From a bacterium Scap17 (GTDB lineage: Bacteria > Pseudomonadota > Gammaproteobacteria > Pseudomonadales > Halomonadaceae), in the NCBI GenBank assembly GCA_013376735.1, contig VINJ01000001.1:3286001-3350000 (forward strand): a stretch of DNA of 64,000 nucleotides, read 5' to 3'. The position numbers were made by a program, and so were the translations under genes. Below, in pieces: positions 16,747-26,056 of this stretch (the stretch's first letter is position 1; each line of letters opens with the position of its first letter). The notes beneath the pieces are model-generated. The model did not search any database and was not told where the DNA came from. It saw nothing but the letters and a program-made list of their open reading frames with translations.

Positions 16747-18105
16747 ATGTCCCCAGATAGCACCCTCGTCCTTGCCGCCCTCGGCGGCATTCTGCTGCTG
16801 CTTTACCTCGTCATGCGCCTGCGCCTGCATGCCTTCGTTGCCCTGCTGGTGGTGAGTCTGGGGGTCGGGCTGGCCACCGGCATGCAGCCCGACGCCATCA
16901 TCGATTCCGTCACCAACGGCATGGGCAACACCCTGGGCTTCGTTGCCACCGTGGTCGGACTCGGCGCGATGTTCGGCAAGATGCTGGAAGTGTCCGGCGG
17001 TGTCGATCGCATGGCCAACACCCTGCTGGGGCGATTCGGCACCTCACGCTCGCAATGGGCGTTGGCGCTGACCGGCTTTCTGGTCGCGATTCCGGTGTTC
17101 CTGGATGTCGCCTTCATCATCCTGGTGCCGCTGGTCTACGCGTTGGCACGCCGCAGCGGCCGCTCGCTGCTCTATTACGGCATCCCGCTGCTGGCCGGCC
17201 TTGCCGTGACGCACTCCTTCATTCCGCCGACCCCGGGGCCGATCGCGGTCGCCAAGCTGATCGGTGCCGATCTCGGCTACGTCATCCTGTTCGGGGCGCT
17301 GTGTGGCCTGCCGGCGATGATCGTCGCGGGGCCGATCTTCGGTCGCTTCATCGCGGCGCGCATCGACGCCAGGATCCCGGATTACATGGAAAATACCGGC
17401 GGTGTGATGAGCGATGAAGAGGTCAATCAGCGCGCCCCGGGCTTCGGTCTGATCCTGTCCATCGTGCTGCTGCCGCTGGCGCTGATCGTGCTCAATACCG
17501 TCTCGGGCTTCCTGTTCGGTGACGACAGTCCGCTGGTCGGCTGGCTGGGCTTCCTCGGTCACCCGTTCGTGGCGCTGAGTCTGGCCACCCTGATGGCCTT
17601 CACCCTGCTGGGTACACGGCGTGGCATGACGCGCGAACAGGTGATGGAAGTCGCCACCAAGGCGCTCGAACCCGCCGGCATCATCATCCTGGTCACCGGG
17701 GCGGGCGGCGTCTTCAAGCAGATGCTGATCGATTCCGGGGTCGGTGACGTGCTCGGCAACCTGATGGCCGACAGCAACCTGCCGCCTATCCTGCTTGCCT
17801 TCCTGATCGCCACCGCCGTGCGTGTCATCCAGGGCTCGGCCACCGTGGCGATGATCACCGCCGCCGGCCTGATGGCGCCGGTGATCGATACGCTGGCGCT
17901 GTCCGGCCCGGTACTGGGGCTGGTGGTGATCGCCATCGCCAGTGGCGCCACCGTGCTCAGTCACGTCAATGACTCCGGCTTCTGGCTGGTCAGCCGCTAC
18001 TTCGGCCTCACCGAGAAGGAAACACTCAAGAGCTGGACGGTGATGGAGACCCTGATCGGCGTGATCGGCGTCTGCATGGCACTGCTGATCGGCCTGTTCA
18101 TCTAG
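16747..18105 (+). CDS. gntP: Gluconate permease, GntP family
   Basis: A 452-residue inner-membrane symporter with about 12-14 hydrophobic helices. GntP-family landmarks are GMGNTLGFVATVVGLGAMFG near residue 58, SFIPPTPGPIAVAKL near residue 158, and VIQGSATVAMITAAGL near residue 360. Gluconate is the likely substrate because the gene sits opposite gntK with the GntR operator between them. It ends at a stop at 18103-18105, and a strong terminator follows at 18227. Confidence 0.93.
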   Translation: MSPDSTLVLAALGGILLLLYLVMRLRLHAFVALLVVSLGVGLATGMQPDAIIDSVTNGMGNTLGFVATVVGLGAMFGKMLEVSGGVDRMANTLLGRFGTSRSQWALALTGFLVAIPVFLDVAFIILVPLVYALARRSGRSLLYYGIPLLAGLAVTHSFIPPTPGPIAVAKLIGADLGYVILFGALCGLPAMIVAGPIFGRFIAARIDARIPDYMENTGGVMSDEEVNQRAPGFGLILSIVLLPLALIVLNTVSGFLFGDDSPLVGWLGFLGHPFVALSLATLMAFTLLGTRRGMTREQVMEVATKALEPAGIIILVTGAGGVFKQMLIDSGVGDVLGNLMADSNLPPILLAFLIATAVRVIQGSATVAMITAAGLMAPVIDTLALSGPVLGLVVIAIASGATVLSHVNDSGFWLVSRYFGLTEKETLKSWTVMETLIGVIGVCMALLIGLFI

Positions 18106-18226
18106 GTTATCCCGTTCATCCAGTTCAACTAGTTCAACGAGTGAATCTGGCCTGCCCGCGCGGTTCAGCCAGGCTGACATGAGGGTTCATCCCGTCAGCA
18201 GCCGCCGCCAGCCAGGCGCACTCGTG

Positions 18227-18257
18227 AAAAGCTGCCACTTCGTGTGGCAGCTTTTTT
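18227..18257 (+). terminator. Strong rho-independent terminator after gntP
   Basis: AGCTGCCAC (18230-18238) pairs with GTGGCAGCT (18244-18252) around TTCGT, extended by flanking A and T runs, and is followed by a run of six T. Confidence 0.92.
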
Positions 18258-18271
18258 GTGGGGCGCCAATC

Positions 18272-18299
18272 ACGCAATGGCAGATTGCGTCTGTTGCAC
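18272..18299. promoter_or_regulatory. Inverted repeat and TTGCRY pair upstream of the efflux operon
   Basis: ACGCAAT-N5-ATTGCGT is a perfect 7-bp dyad at 18272-18290. Its right arm overlaps TTGCGT (18285), followed by TTGCAC (18294). Similar TTGCGT/TTGCAC pairs occur upstream of the two periplasmic stress genes, so this may be the response-regulator site. Confidence 0.4.
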
Positions 18300-18462
18300 G
18301 CTATTTCCCATTTTGGCATTGCGCCTGAATGGCATCATGCGATCATCCACCCATTCGTCTGCCTTTCATGGCCATGATCCATCGCCCGCTCTGACCGACG
18401 CCAAAGCGACTGGCCAGAAGACGGCTGCGCATCAGGCCAGTCACTTTTCGTTCGGAGTCCGC

Positions 18463-19887
18463 ATGGACCATAGCCCTGAGACGCCAGCCTCGTCTTCCGC
18501 GTCGCCCGCCCCTGACGGCCGCCCCGCACCCTCCTCGCGGCGCCTGATCTGGATGCGCCTGCTGGCGCTGATCATTCTCGCCCTGGCGATCGCGCTGGCC
18601 GCCTGGTGGATGAATCATCGCCCCGGTGCGCCGAAGCGTGCCCCCAGCGAGGCGCCTGCCCCCACGGTCGAGGTAGTGACGGTCAGCCACGCTGCCAACG
18701 CCCCGACGCTTGAGGGCTTCGGTCGCGTGATCGCCGATCGTCAGACCACGGTCTCCACGCGCGTCAGCGGCCAGCTGGCGCCCTTCCCCGAAGGCATCGA
18801 GGTCGGCCGCGAGGTTCGCAAGAACCAGCTGCTGGCCAGTCTCGATCAACTGGATTATCAGCTGGCACTGCGTCAGGCCGAGGCAGATCTCGCCACGGCA
18901 GAAGCCAGCCTCGCCTCTGAAAAGGGCGAGCAGATCCGCGCCGCCTCGGAATACAAGACCTTCGGTCGCAATCTGCCGGCGGCCCAGAAGGCACTGGTCC
19001 TGCGCGAGCCTCAGCTCAAGTCGGCCCAGGCCGCCGTGGAAAGCGCCCGCGCCAGCCGCGATCAGGCCAAGCTCAATCTGGCCCGCACCGAGATTCGCGC
19101 CCCCTACGACGGCCTGATCAGCGAGCGTCTGGTCGGCGAAGGCAGCGATCTCAACGCCTTCACCGACCTGTTGACGCTGGTGGCCACCGACCGCTTCTGG
19201 GTGCGCCTGAATTTGCCGCAGGCCGACATGGAGTGGCTCTCGACCCACGCCCGTGATGGCCAGGGCACGCCGGTACTGCTCTCGAGCAAGGCCTGGCCGG
19301 ATGGCCAGCATCGCCGTGGCGAAGTGTGGAGCGTGCTGCCGTCGCTGGAAGACAACGGCCTGCTGACCCAGGTGATGGTGGCGGTGGAAGACCCGCTGGC
19401 GCTCAATGTCTCCGACCAGGCGCGCGCCAGCACCCCGGCACTGCGCATCGGCGATGTGGTCGAGGCGACCCTGACGCCCCAGCGCACCGCCTCGCTGATC
19501 GAACTGCCGATCAGTGCGCTGCGCAGCGGCCAGCAGGTCTGGGTGCTGACGCAGGACGGGCACCTCGAGAAGCGCTCGGTAGGCGTGCGCCATCTGGGCA
19601 ATGACACCCTGCTGGTCGCCGACGGTCTGGTGGACGGCGAGCGCGTCATCACAAGCTCCCTGAGCAGCGTCGAAGCCGGCATGGCACTGCGCGCCCGCGG
19701 CGATGCGCCGACGCCGACCGCCCGGGCGACGGATGCCAAGGCGGCTGACGACAGGACGACGGCTGGCGACAAGAGCACCGCGACAGTTGAGAAGGACACG
19801 GCGACTGTCGACAAGAGCACCGCCGCTGCCGACCAGAACACCGCCGCTGCCGACAAGAACGCCACGACCACCGGAAGTGACTCATGA
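18463..19887 (+). CDS. RND efflux periplasmic adaptor (membrane fusion protein)
   Basis: A 474-residue adaptor anchored by one N-terminal membrane segment (residues about 29-50, LLALIILALAIALAAWW). It has the lipoyl/barrel-sandwich and alpha-hairpin organisation of HlyD/AcrA-type proteins: VSTRVSGQLAPFPEGIEVGR, a coiled coil near residues 130-215, then NLARTEIRAPYDGLISE. It connects the RND pump to an outer-membrane channel that is not encoded here. The C-terminal 60 residues are a low-complexity Ala/Thr/Asp/Lys tail of repeated DKSTA-like units, unusual for the family. ATG 18463 has GGAG five bases upstream. The gene overlaps the pump gene by four bases. Confidence 0.9.
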   Translation: MDHSPETPASSSASPAPDGRPAPSSRRLIWMRLLALIILALAIALAAWWMNHRPGAPKRAPSEAPAPTVEVVTVSHAANAPTLEGFGRVIADRQTTVSTRVSGQLAPFPEGIEVGREVRKNQLLASLDQLDYQLALRQAEADLATAEASLASEKGEQIRAASEYKTFGRNLPAAQKALVLREPQLKSAQAAVESARASRDQAKLNLARTEIRAPYDGLISERLVGEGSDLNAFTDLLTLVATDRFWVRLNLPQADMEWLSTHARDGQGTPVLLSSKAWPDGQHRRGEVWSVLPSLEDNGLLTQVMVAVEDPLALNVSDQARASTPALRIGDVVEATLTPQRTASLIELPISALRSGQQVWVLTQDGHLEKRSVGVRHLGNDTLLVADGLVDGERVITSSLSSVEAGMALRARGDAPTPTARATDAKAADDRTTAGDKSTATVEKDTATVDKSTAAADQNTAAADKNATTTGSDS

Positions 19888-22800
19888 CGGCACAGTCGCG
19901 CCTCAAGGGCCCCATCCGCTGGATGCACGATCACGGCGTCGCCGCCAACCTGCTGATGCTGTGTCTGATTCTCGGCGGCCTGCTGATGTCCAGTCAGATC
20001 AAGAAGGAGGTATTCCCCTCCTTCGAGCTCGAGATCATCAACGTCAGCGTCAGCTATTCCGGCGCCACGCCGGATGAGGTCTCCGAGAGCCTGTTGCAGG
20101 CAATGGAGTCCGCGGTACAGGACGTGGAGGGCATCGAGGAGATCACCGCCACCGCCGAGGAAGGCCTTGGCTCGCTGTCCATCGAGCTGCAGGACGGCGT
20201 CGAGACCATGCGCGCCTATCAGGACATCCAGCAGGCCATCGACAGCATCACCACCCTGCCCGATGAATCCGACCCGCCCGTCTACTCGCTGGCGGGCCGC
20301 TCGCGCAGCGTGATGGAGCTCAAGCTGCATGGCCAGACCGATGACCAGACCCTGCGCAATGTCGCCGAGCGTCTGCGCCTGAGCCTGCTGGACAGCGATG
20401 ACATCACCAAGGTGGAGCTGACCGGCATCCGTGACCGCGAGGTGCATGTCGCGCTGGAGGAAGGCGCGCTGCGCCGCTATGGCCTCTCGCATCAGGATAT
20501 CGCCGGCCTGATCGGCAATCAGGCGCTCAACCTGGCCGGGGGCAGTCTCGATACCCAGCAGGGCGAATACCTGGTGCGCTATGAGGCACGTCGTGACGGT
20601 GCCGCCGAGTTCGCGCAGCTGCCGGTGATCTCCAGCCAGGAAGGCAATGTCGTGCGTCTGGGCGATATCGCCACCGTCACCGACGGCTTCGCTGACAGCG
20701 ACAAGGAAGTGCTCTACGACGGCGAACCGGCGATTGGTCTCGATATCTATCAGGTCGGCTCCCAGACGCCCAACGAGCTGTCCGCCGCGACCATGGCGAT
20801 GCTGCCGCAATTGACCGCCAGCCTGCCGCGCGGGCTGACGCTGAGCGTCGAGGACGATGACTCGCTGATCTATCAGGACCGCCTGGAGCTGCTGCTCAAG
20901 AATGCCTGGATGGGGCTGGTACTGGTACTGGTGCTATTGGGGCTGTTCCTCGAGGCGCGTCTCGCCTTCTGGGTCACGCTGGGCATCCCCACTGCCTTCC
21001 TCGGTGCGATGCTGTTCCTGCCGCTGGTCGGCGTGTCCATCAACATGATCTCGATGTTCGCCTTCATCATCGCGCTGGGCATCGTGGTCGATGACGCCAT
21101 CATCGTCGGCGAGAACATCCACTCGCACCGCGAGCGCGGCGCCAGCATGCGCGAAGCCGCCATTCTCGGCGCGCGCGAGATCGCGGTGCCGCTGGCATTC
21201 TCGATCCTGTCCAACATCGTGGCCTTCATTCCGCTGCTGTTCCTGCCCGGCTTCCTCGGGCTGGTATTCGGCATCATCCCGCTGGTGGTGATCAGCATCT
21301 TCGCGCTGAGCTGGATCGAAGCAATCTTCATCCTGCCCGCGCACCTGGGTCACACCAGCGAGAAACCGATACGCTGGCTGGCACCGCTGGACCGCTTGCG
21401 CCATGGCGTCCAGCACGGACTGGAGCGTTTCACGCGTCGCCGCTTCCAGCCCTTCCTCGAAGGGTGCCTGAACTATCGTGGCCTGACCGCCGTCTGCGGT
21501 CTGGCGCTGCTGGTGCTGGCGATGGCCTGGATGGCCAGTGGCCGCCTCGGCTTCTCGCTGATGCCGCGTGTCGAGTCCAACCGTGCCGGCGTCACCGCCA
21601 ACCTGCCGGTGGGCAGCCCGATCAGCCAGGACCGCGAGGTACGCACCCTGCTGCTGGACGCGCTGGAGCGGGTTCGTGAACGCGACGACGCCCCCGCGAT
21701 CTACTCCACCAGCGCCGAGATCGAAGGCAACTCGCTGAGCATCATCGCCAATCTGGACACCACGGTAGAGGACAACTGGTCGCCCTCGCAGCTGATCACG
21801 GCCTGGCGTGAGGAAGCCGGCACCATCGCCAATACCGAGTCGCTGCTGTTCGAATCCGATATCGGCGGGCCGGGACGCGGCGCGGGCCTCACCATCCGCC
21901 TCTCCTCGTCTGACAGCGGCGCGCTGATGGCCGCCGCCGAGTCGCTGGCGACGTTGCTTGAGGATTACAGCTCGCTGTCGGACATCGACAGCGGCCTGGA
22001 TGACGGCAAGCGCGAGCTCTATCTGCAGCTAAATGCCTACGGTCGCTCGCTGGGACTGGATGGCGCCACCCTGGCCAACCAGCTGCGCGGGCCGCTGTCC
22101 GGCGCGACCGCCCTCAAGCAGCAGCAGGGCCGCAATGAGGTCGAGGTCAAGGTGCTGCTGCCCGAAGACCAGCGCGCGAGCCTCGCCCAGCTGGAGAACT
22201 TCGGCGTACAGACCGGCAATGGTGTCAGCGTGCCGCTGGGGCTGGTGGCCGATATCGAGCAGGGACGCGCCGCGTCCAGCATCCTGCGCATCAACGGGCG
22301 CCGCGTGATCGAGGTCACCGCCAACGTCACCCCGTCCGACGCGGTCAGTCAGGTGATCACCAGCCTGGAAAGCGACGTCTATCCCCAGCTGAAGCGCCAG
22401 TATCCGAGCCTGAGCATCGGTTATGGCGGGCGTCAGGAAGAGACCGCCGACAACCTGGGGTCACTGCAGGTGTCGTTGCTGCTGACGCTGGCAGCCCTCT
22501 ATCTACTGCTGGCGCTGCCGTTCAGAAGCTATCTGCAACCGCTGCTGGTGATGACGGCGATTCCCTTCGGCCTGATCGGCGCAGTCATCGGCCATCAGCT
22601 GATGGGCTATGGTCTGTCGGTGATCAGCCTGATGGGCATGCTGGCGCTGTCGGGCATCGTCATCAACGACGCCCTGGTGCTGATCGACTACGCCAATCGC
22701 CAGCGTCTGGCCGGTGCCACCGCGCGTGAGGCGATCATCATGGCGGCCACGCGGCGTCTGCGCCCCATCCTGCTGACGACGCTGACCACCTTCTTCGGCC

Positions 22801-23009
22801 TGGCGCCGATGATCTTCGAGACCTCGCGCCAGGCGCGCTTCATGATCCCGATGGCGGTCTCCATCGGCTTCGGCATCCTGTTCGCGACGGTGATCCTGCT
22901 GATTCTGGTGCCCTCGCTCTACCTGTTGCTGGAAGACCTGCAGCACAACCTGCGCCGCCTGCTGGGGCTGCCGCCCCGCACCCCGCGTCAGGAGGAACAA
23001 CCATCATGA
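19884..23009 (+). CDS. RND-family efflux permease (AcrB/MexB-like superfamily)
   Basis: A 1041-residue proton-driven exporter. The expected halves are visible: an N-terminal helix then a periplasmic loop beginning [13 protein letters not shown], and membrane helices 2-6 and 8-12 near residues 335-480 and 860-1015. The proton-relay aspartates D403 and D404 sit in [13 protein letters not shown]. Substrates cannot be told from sequence; the short N-terminus and loop type resemble heavy-duty HAE-type pumps of marine proteobacteria. It is translated in overlap with the adaptor upstream and the sensor kinase downstream, so the pump and its regulators share one transcript. Confidence 0.93.
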   Translation: MTAQSRLKGPIRWMHDHGVAANLLMLCLILGGLLMSSQIKKEVFPSFELEIINVSVSYSGATPDEVSESLLQAMESAVQDVEGIEEITATAEEGLGSLSIELQDGVETMRAYQDIQQAIDSITTLPDESDPPVYSLAGRSRSVMELKLHGQTDDQTLRNVAERLRLSLLDSDDITKVELTGIRDREVHVALEEGALRRYGLSHQDIAGLIGNQALNLAGGSLDTQQGEYLVRYEARRDGAAEFAQLPVISSQEGNVVRLGDIATVTDGFADSDKEVLYDGEPAIGLDIYQVGSQTPNELSAATMAMLPQLTASLPRGLTLSVEDDDSLIYQDRLELLLKNAWMGLVLVLVLLGLFLEARLAFWVTLGIPTAFLGAMLFLPLVGVSINMISMFAFIIALGIVVDDAIIVGENIHSHRERGASMREAAILGAREIAVPLAFSILSNIVAFIPLLFLPGFLGLVFGIIPLVVISIFALSWIEAIFILPAHLGHTSEKPIRWLAPLDRLRHGVQHGLERFTRRRFQPFLEGCLNYRGLTAVCGLALLVLAMAWMASGRLGFSLMPRVESNRAGVTANLPVGSPISQDREVRTLLLDALERVRERDDAPAIYSTSAEIEGNSLSIIANLDTTVEDNWSPSQLITAWREEAGTIANTESLLFESDIGGPGRGAGLTIRLSSSDSGALMAAAESLATLLEDYSSLSDIDSGLDDGKRELYLQLNAYGRSLGLDGATLANQLRGPLSGATALKQQQGRNEVEVKVLLPEDQRASLAQLENFGVQTGNGVSVPLGLVADIEQGRAASSILRINGRRVIEVTANVTPSDAVSQVITSLESDVYPQLKRQYPSLSIGYGGRQEETADNLGSLQVSLLLTLAALYLLLALPFRSYLQPLLVMTAIPFGLIGAVIGHQLMGYGLSVISLMGMLALSGIVINDALVLIDYANRQRLAGATAREAIIMAATRRLRPILLTTLTTFFGLAPMIFETSRQARFMIPMAVSIGFGILFATVILLILVPSLYLLLEDLQHNLRRLLGLPPRTPRQEEQPS

Positions 23010-24424
23010 TGCCCGCCGTCACCGCCTGGCGCTCACGGCTGTCCGTGAGGCTGTTCGTGATCCTGCTGCTGACCAATGTCGTGATCGGCGGCAGCATCTA
23101 CATGTTCATCTCCCACAGCATGGACAAAGGGTTCGCGGAGTATCTGGAGCAGACCCAGCAGGAGCGCATCGAGCTGATCTCGTCCGATCTGGTCAGCGCC
23201 TACGCCGCGGAAGGCAACTGGGACTGGATGAAGAGCCGGCGCAACTGGGGACGCATCGTGCACTCCCAGGCGCCGCCGGACAGATTCGATCTGCCGCCGG
23301 GCGCCAACATGAATCGCCCCCAGGACTACATGCTGCGCGATACCCGCGGCCAGCGCCTCAATGGGCCGCCGCGCCCCATCCCCGGCATGCAGTTCAAGGA
23401 CCTGATACTGGACGGCGAGAAGATCGGCGAGCTGGGCTACCTGCCGGTGAGTGAATTCCTGCGCCGCGGCAAGGACCAGTATCTGGAGCGTCAATCGCGC
23501 AATCTGGCGACCATCATCCTGTCCTCCACCTTCGCCTCGCTGCTGGCAGCGGCCGGGATCGCCTGGTGGCTGGGCCATCGGGTGCGTGACCTCGCCAGTG
23601 GCGCCAGCCGTCTGTCGAGTGGCGACTATGCCACCCGCCTGCCGGTGCGTGGGCGAGATGAGCTGTCGCGGCTGGCCGGCGACTTCAATGCGCTGGCGCA
23701 GACGCTGGAGACCAACCGCGATTCGCGCCAGCGCTGGGTGAGTGATATCTCCCATGAGCTGCGCACGCCGCTGGCGGTGCTAAAGGGCGAGATAGAGGCC
23801 ATGCAGGACGGTATCCGCCCGATGAGCCAGGACAGCCTCGGCTCGCTGGAGCAGGAGGTGGATGCCCTAAACCGCCTGGTGTCGGATCTGCGCCTGCTGG
23901 CCCAGAGCGACGCCGGCACACTGGAAGCCTGGCGAGAGCCGCTGGAGCTGGATGCCCAGCTCAGCGATAGCCTGGACGACCTGCGCGGCTGGCTGGAAGA
24001 CAGCGGCATCCAGCTGGAGACCGACATCCAGCTGCCACTGCGCGTGCAGGGCGACATGCAGCGCCTGCATCAGCTGTGGAGTAACCTGGCCAGCAACACC
24101 CGCGCCTACACCGACTCGCCCGGCAACTTGAAGGTCAGCCTGCTGCGCGAGGCTGCCTCACCCGGGGATGGCGCCGGTCACCCCGGCTGGGCGGTCGTGC
24201 GCTGGGAAGACTCGAGCCCCGGCGTGCCAGAAGCCGAGCTCGCCCACCTCACCGAGCGCCTGTATCGGGTCGAGAACTCGCGCAATCGCTCCAGCGGGGG
24301 TTCAGGCCTGGGCCTATCGATCGCCAGCGCGCTGGTCAGTGCCCATGATGGCGAGCTGGTACCGGGGCAGTCATCGCTGGGCGGACTGCGATGGGACATT
24401 CGCCTGCCTCTACTGTCTACTTGA
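23006..24424 (+). CDS. BaeS-like sensor histidine kinase
   Basis: A 472-residue membrane sensor kinase. Transmembrane helices lie near residues 14-36 and 168-190, flanking a periplasmic domain of about 130 residues. A HAMP linker follows (LASGASRLSSGDYATRLPVRGRDEL). The phosphoacceptor is H250 in DISHELRTPL. The ATPase domain has SNLASNTRAYTD as N-box and GGSGLGLSIASALV as G-box; VRWEDSSPGVP replaces the more usual DNGPG. The start overlaps the pump stop by four bases. Order and similarity resemble the BaeSR envelope-stress pair of E. coli, which also sits behind an RND pump. Confidence 0.9.
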   Translation: MMPAVTAWRSRLSVRLFVILLLTNVVIGGSIYMFISHSMDKGFAEYLEQTQQERIELISSDLVSAYAAEGNWDWMKSRRNWGRIVHSQAPPDRFDLPPGANMNRPQDYMLRDTRGQRLNGPPRPIPGMQFKDLILDGEKIGELGYLPVSEFLRRGKDQYLERQSRNLATIILSSTFASLLAAAGIAWWLGHRVRDLASGASRLSSGDYATRLPVRGRDELSRLAGDFNALAQTLETNRDSRQRWVSDISHELRTPLAVLKGEIEAMQDGIRPMSQDSLGSLEQEVDALNRLVSDLRLLAQSDAGTLEAWREPLELDAQLSDSLDDLRGWLEDSGIQLETDIQLPLRVQGDMQRLHQLWSNLASNTRAYTDSPGNLKVSLLREAASPGDGAGHPGWAVVRWEDSSPGVPEAELAHLTERLYRVENSRNRSSGGSGLGLSIASALVSAHDGELVPGQSSLGGLRWDIRLPLLST

Positions 24425-24457
24425 AACAGACATTTTCCTCTGCAAGGACTCTTGACC

Positions 24458-25201
24458 ATGAGCGACGTTTACGCCGACACCCCTGACGCCCGGGCCGAGA
24501 CCCAGAAACCGCTGATTCTGGTGGTGGAAGACGAGCCCAAGATCGCCAGCTTGCTGTGCGATTATCTGGACGGCAGCGGATATCGCACCCGGCATGTCGA
24601 CGACGGCAACGCCGTCATCGCGGCGGTCAATGACGAGACACCCGCCCTGGTATTGCTGGACCTCATGCTGCCGGGTACCGACGGCCTGACCCTGTGCCGC
24701 CAGCTGCGGGCCGAGGACAACCTGCTGCCCATCGTGATGCTGACCGCGCGGGTCGAGGAAGTGGACCGCCTGCTGGGGCTGGAACTGGGCGCCGATGACT
24801 ATATCTGCAAACCCTTCAGCCCGCGTGAGGTGGTGGCGCGCATCAAGGCCGTGCTACGTCGCAGCCAGGCGCTCGATCAGACCCTCTCGCAGACCTCCGA
24901 CAAGGGCCAGCTGGTGCTCAATGAGGAAGGCTGGCAGGCACTGGCCGATGGCAGTGACCTGGGCCTGACCGCCGTCGAGTTCCAGCTGCTCAAGGTGATG
25001 ATGCAGTCGCCGGGGCGCATCTTCTCCCGCGATCAGCTGATGGACCACATGTACCGCGACCACCGCATCGTCTCCGAGCGCACGGTGGATTCCCACGTCA
25101 AGAAGCTGCGTCGCAAGATCGCCAATGTCTGGCCGGAGCGCGACGTGATTCGCTCCATCTATGGGGTCGGCTACAAGTTCGAGCCTGACGTGCTGGACTG
25201 A
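24458..25201 (+). CDS. BaeR-like OmpR-family response regulator
   Basis: A 247-residue regulator with a receiver domain (acidic ED at residues 24-25, phosphoacceptor D68 in LLDLMLPG, K near residue 118 in YICKPFSP) and an OmpR-type winged helix (EFQLLKVMMQSPGRIFSRDQL, then RTVDSHVKKLRRKI and IYGVGYKF). It is the partner of the kinase 33 bases upstream. ATG 24458 has AAGGA nine bases upstream; a TTG two codons earlier is too close to that site. It ends the efflux operon and is followed by a strong terminator. Confidence 0.92.
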   Translation: MSDVYADTPDARAETQKPLILVVEDEPKIASLLCDYLDGSGYRTRHVDDGNAVIAAVNDETPALVLLDLMLPGTDGLTLCRQLRAEDNLLPIVMLTARVEEVDRLLGLELGADDYICKPFSPREVVARIKAVLRRSQALDQTLSQTSDKGQLVLNEEGWQALADGSDLGLTAVEFQLLKVMMQSPGRIFSRDQLMDHMYRDHRIVSERTVDSHVKKLRRKIANVWPERDVIRSIYGVGYKFEPDVLD

Positions 25202-25242
25202 CCCCCGCCTCACGCAGGCACCGAAACCTTTCAGAAACATGA

Positions 25243-25281
25243 CAACCGCCGTCTGTGACCACAGACGGCGGTTGCGTTTTT
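25243..25281 (+). terminator. Terminator of the efflux/two-component operon
   Basis: CAACCGCCGTCTG pairs perfectly with CAGACGGCGGTTG around a short loop, followed by a T-rich stretch (25277-25281). Confidence 0.9.
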
Positions 25282-25288
25282 GTTGCAC
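25272..25288 (+). promoter_or_regulatory. TTGCGT/TTGCAC direct pair before the small secreted protein
   Basis: TTGCGT at 25272 and TTGCAC at 25283 are 11 bases apart, one helical turn, as OmpR-family sites often are. The first copy overlaps the terminator stem, which weakens the case. Confidence 0.3.
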
Positions 25289-25399
25289 CCACGGTGCGAA
25301 CTTGCTGTCCAACTGCGACGGATACTGTCATCACTGCCCAAGCGAAAGCCATTTACTGCTGCTCAAGCGCGGGTCTACGCCACAAGTGAGGTATTCGTC

Positions 25400-25795
25400 A
25401 TGTCCCACAGTCCTGCCCGTCGTGCTCTTTCCCGCACTCGCCTGATCGGTGCCGGCATACTGAGCGTCATGCTGATGGCATCACCGCTGAGCGTGACCAG
25501 TGCCAGCGCCGCCGATGTCTCGCTGAACGTGCTGCTGGATGGCATCAGCCTGAACGTCAGTCAGCGTGCCACCCTCGACCAGCAATATCGGCATTATCTC
25601 CAGCAACGTCAGGCCGCAGAGAGCCATCACGACGCCAAGGCGCTTGCCAAGGCGCGCGCGGCCTACCTGGCCAATGTCGATCGCATCCTGAACGGCCATC
25701 AGACCCAACGCTTCCACCAGCAGTTCGACCGCCACTATCCGGCGAAGGCCCAGGCGAACGCCAAGGTGGCGAAGAAGCGCCACCACAGCGGCTGA
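25400..25795 (+). CDS. Small exported helical protein, Spy/CpxP-like
   Basis: A 131-residue protein with a signal peptide (AGILSVMLMASPLSVTSASA, cleavage near residue 37) and a largely helical, basic mature part. The segment LLDGISLNVSQRATLDQQYRHYLQQRQ is reminiscent of the LTxxQ helices of Spy/CpxP periplasmic chaperones, but there is only one such helix pair and the match is by eye. It lies between the BaeSR-like operon and the larger Spy-like gene, which supports a periplasmic stress role. The C-terminus is rich in Lys and His (AKKRHHSG). ATG 25400 is chosen with AGGT upstream; a longer frame begins inside the terminator. Confidence 0.7.
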   Translation: MSHSPARRALSRTRLIGAGILSVMLMASPLSVTSASAADVSLNVLLDGISLNVSQRATLDQQYRHYLQQRQAAESHHDAKALAKARAAYLANVDRILNGHQTQRFHQQFDRHYPAKAQANAKVAKKRHHSG

Positions 25796-25930
25796 CGGCC
25801 AGCGCGTCTGAGCGCCACGGGTTGAACCCTGGCACCATCACCTTGATCAGGGACTCAGTCTCCACAGGGGGCTGTCTCTAAAGGATTCAGACCACAAGAT
25901 CACGCTGCACAAAGACCACGCAGCAAGCCG

Positions 25931-25980
25931 TTGCATGTTCCGCCGAAGCGCGTTGCACGCAACCCCATGAAACCTTGCAC
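25931..25980 (+). promoter_or_regulatory. Three TTGCAY motifs phased every 22 bp upstream of the Spy-like gene
   Basis: TTGCAT at 25931, TTGCAC at 25953 and TTGCAC at 25975 are spaced exactly 22 bases, two helical turns. The middle copy is inside the short palindrome GTTGC-AC-GCAAC. A possible extended -10 (GATAAT, 26001-26006) lies downstream. It is a candidate response-regulator binding array. Confidence 0.4.
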
Positions 25981-26056
25981 AATGCCGGCACATTCACTGC
26001 TGATAATGCTCTTATCGCTTGATTCCGGCCCTTTACCTAGACACTCGGAGTACGCC

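Larger units (their letters stand above)
18106..18462. other. Intergenic region gntP / efflux operon
   Basis: No gene is seen. The region holds the gntP terminator (18227-18257), then a short inverted repeat (18272-18290) and TTGCRY motifs that may serve the efflux operon. Confidence 0.6.

Noticed and set aside
17044-18180. Minus-strand frame over gntP
   Set aside because: Antisense shadow with Asp/His/Gln-rich composition; GntP is clear on the plus strand.
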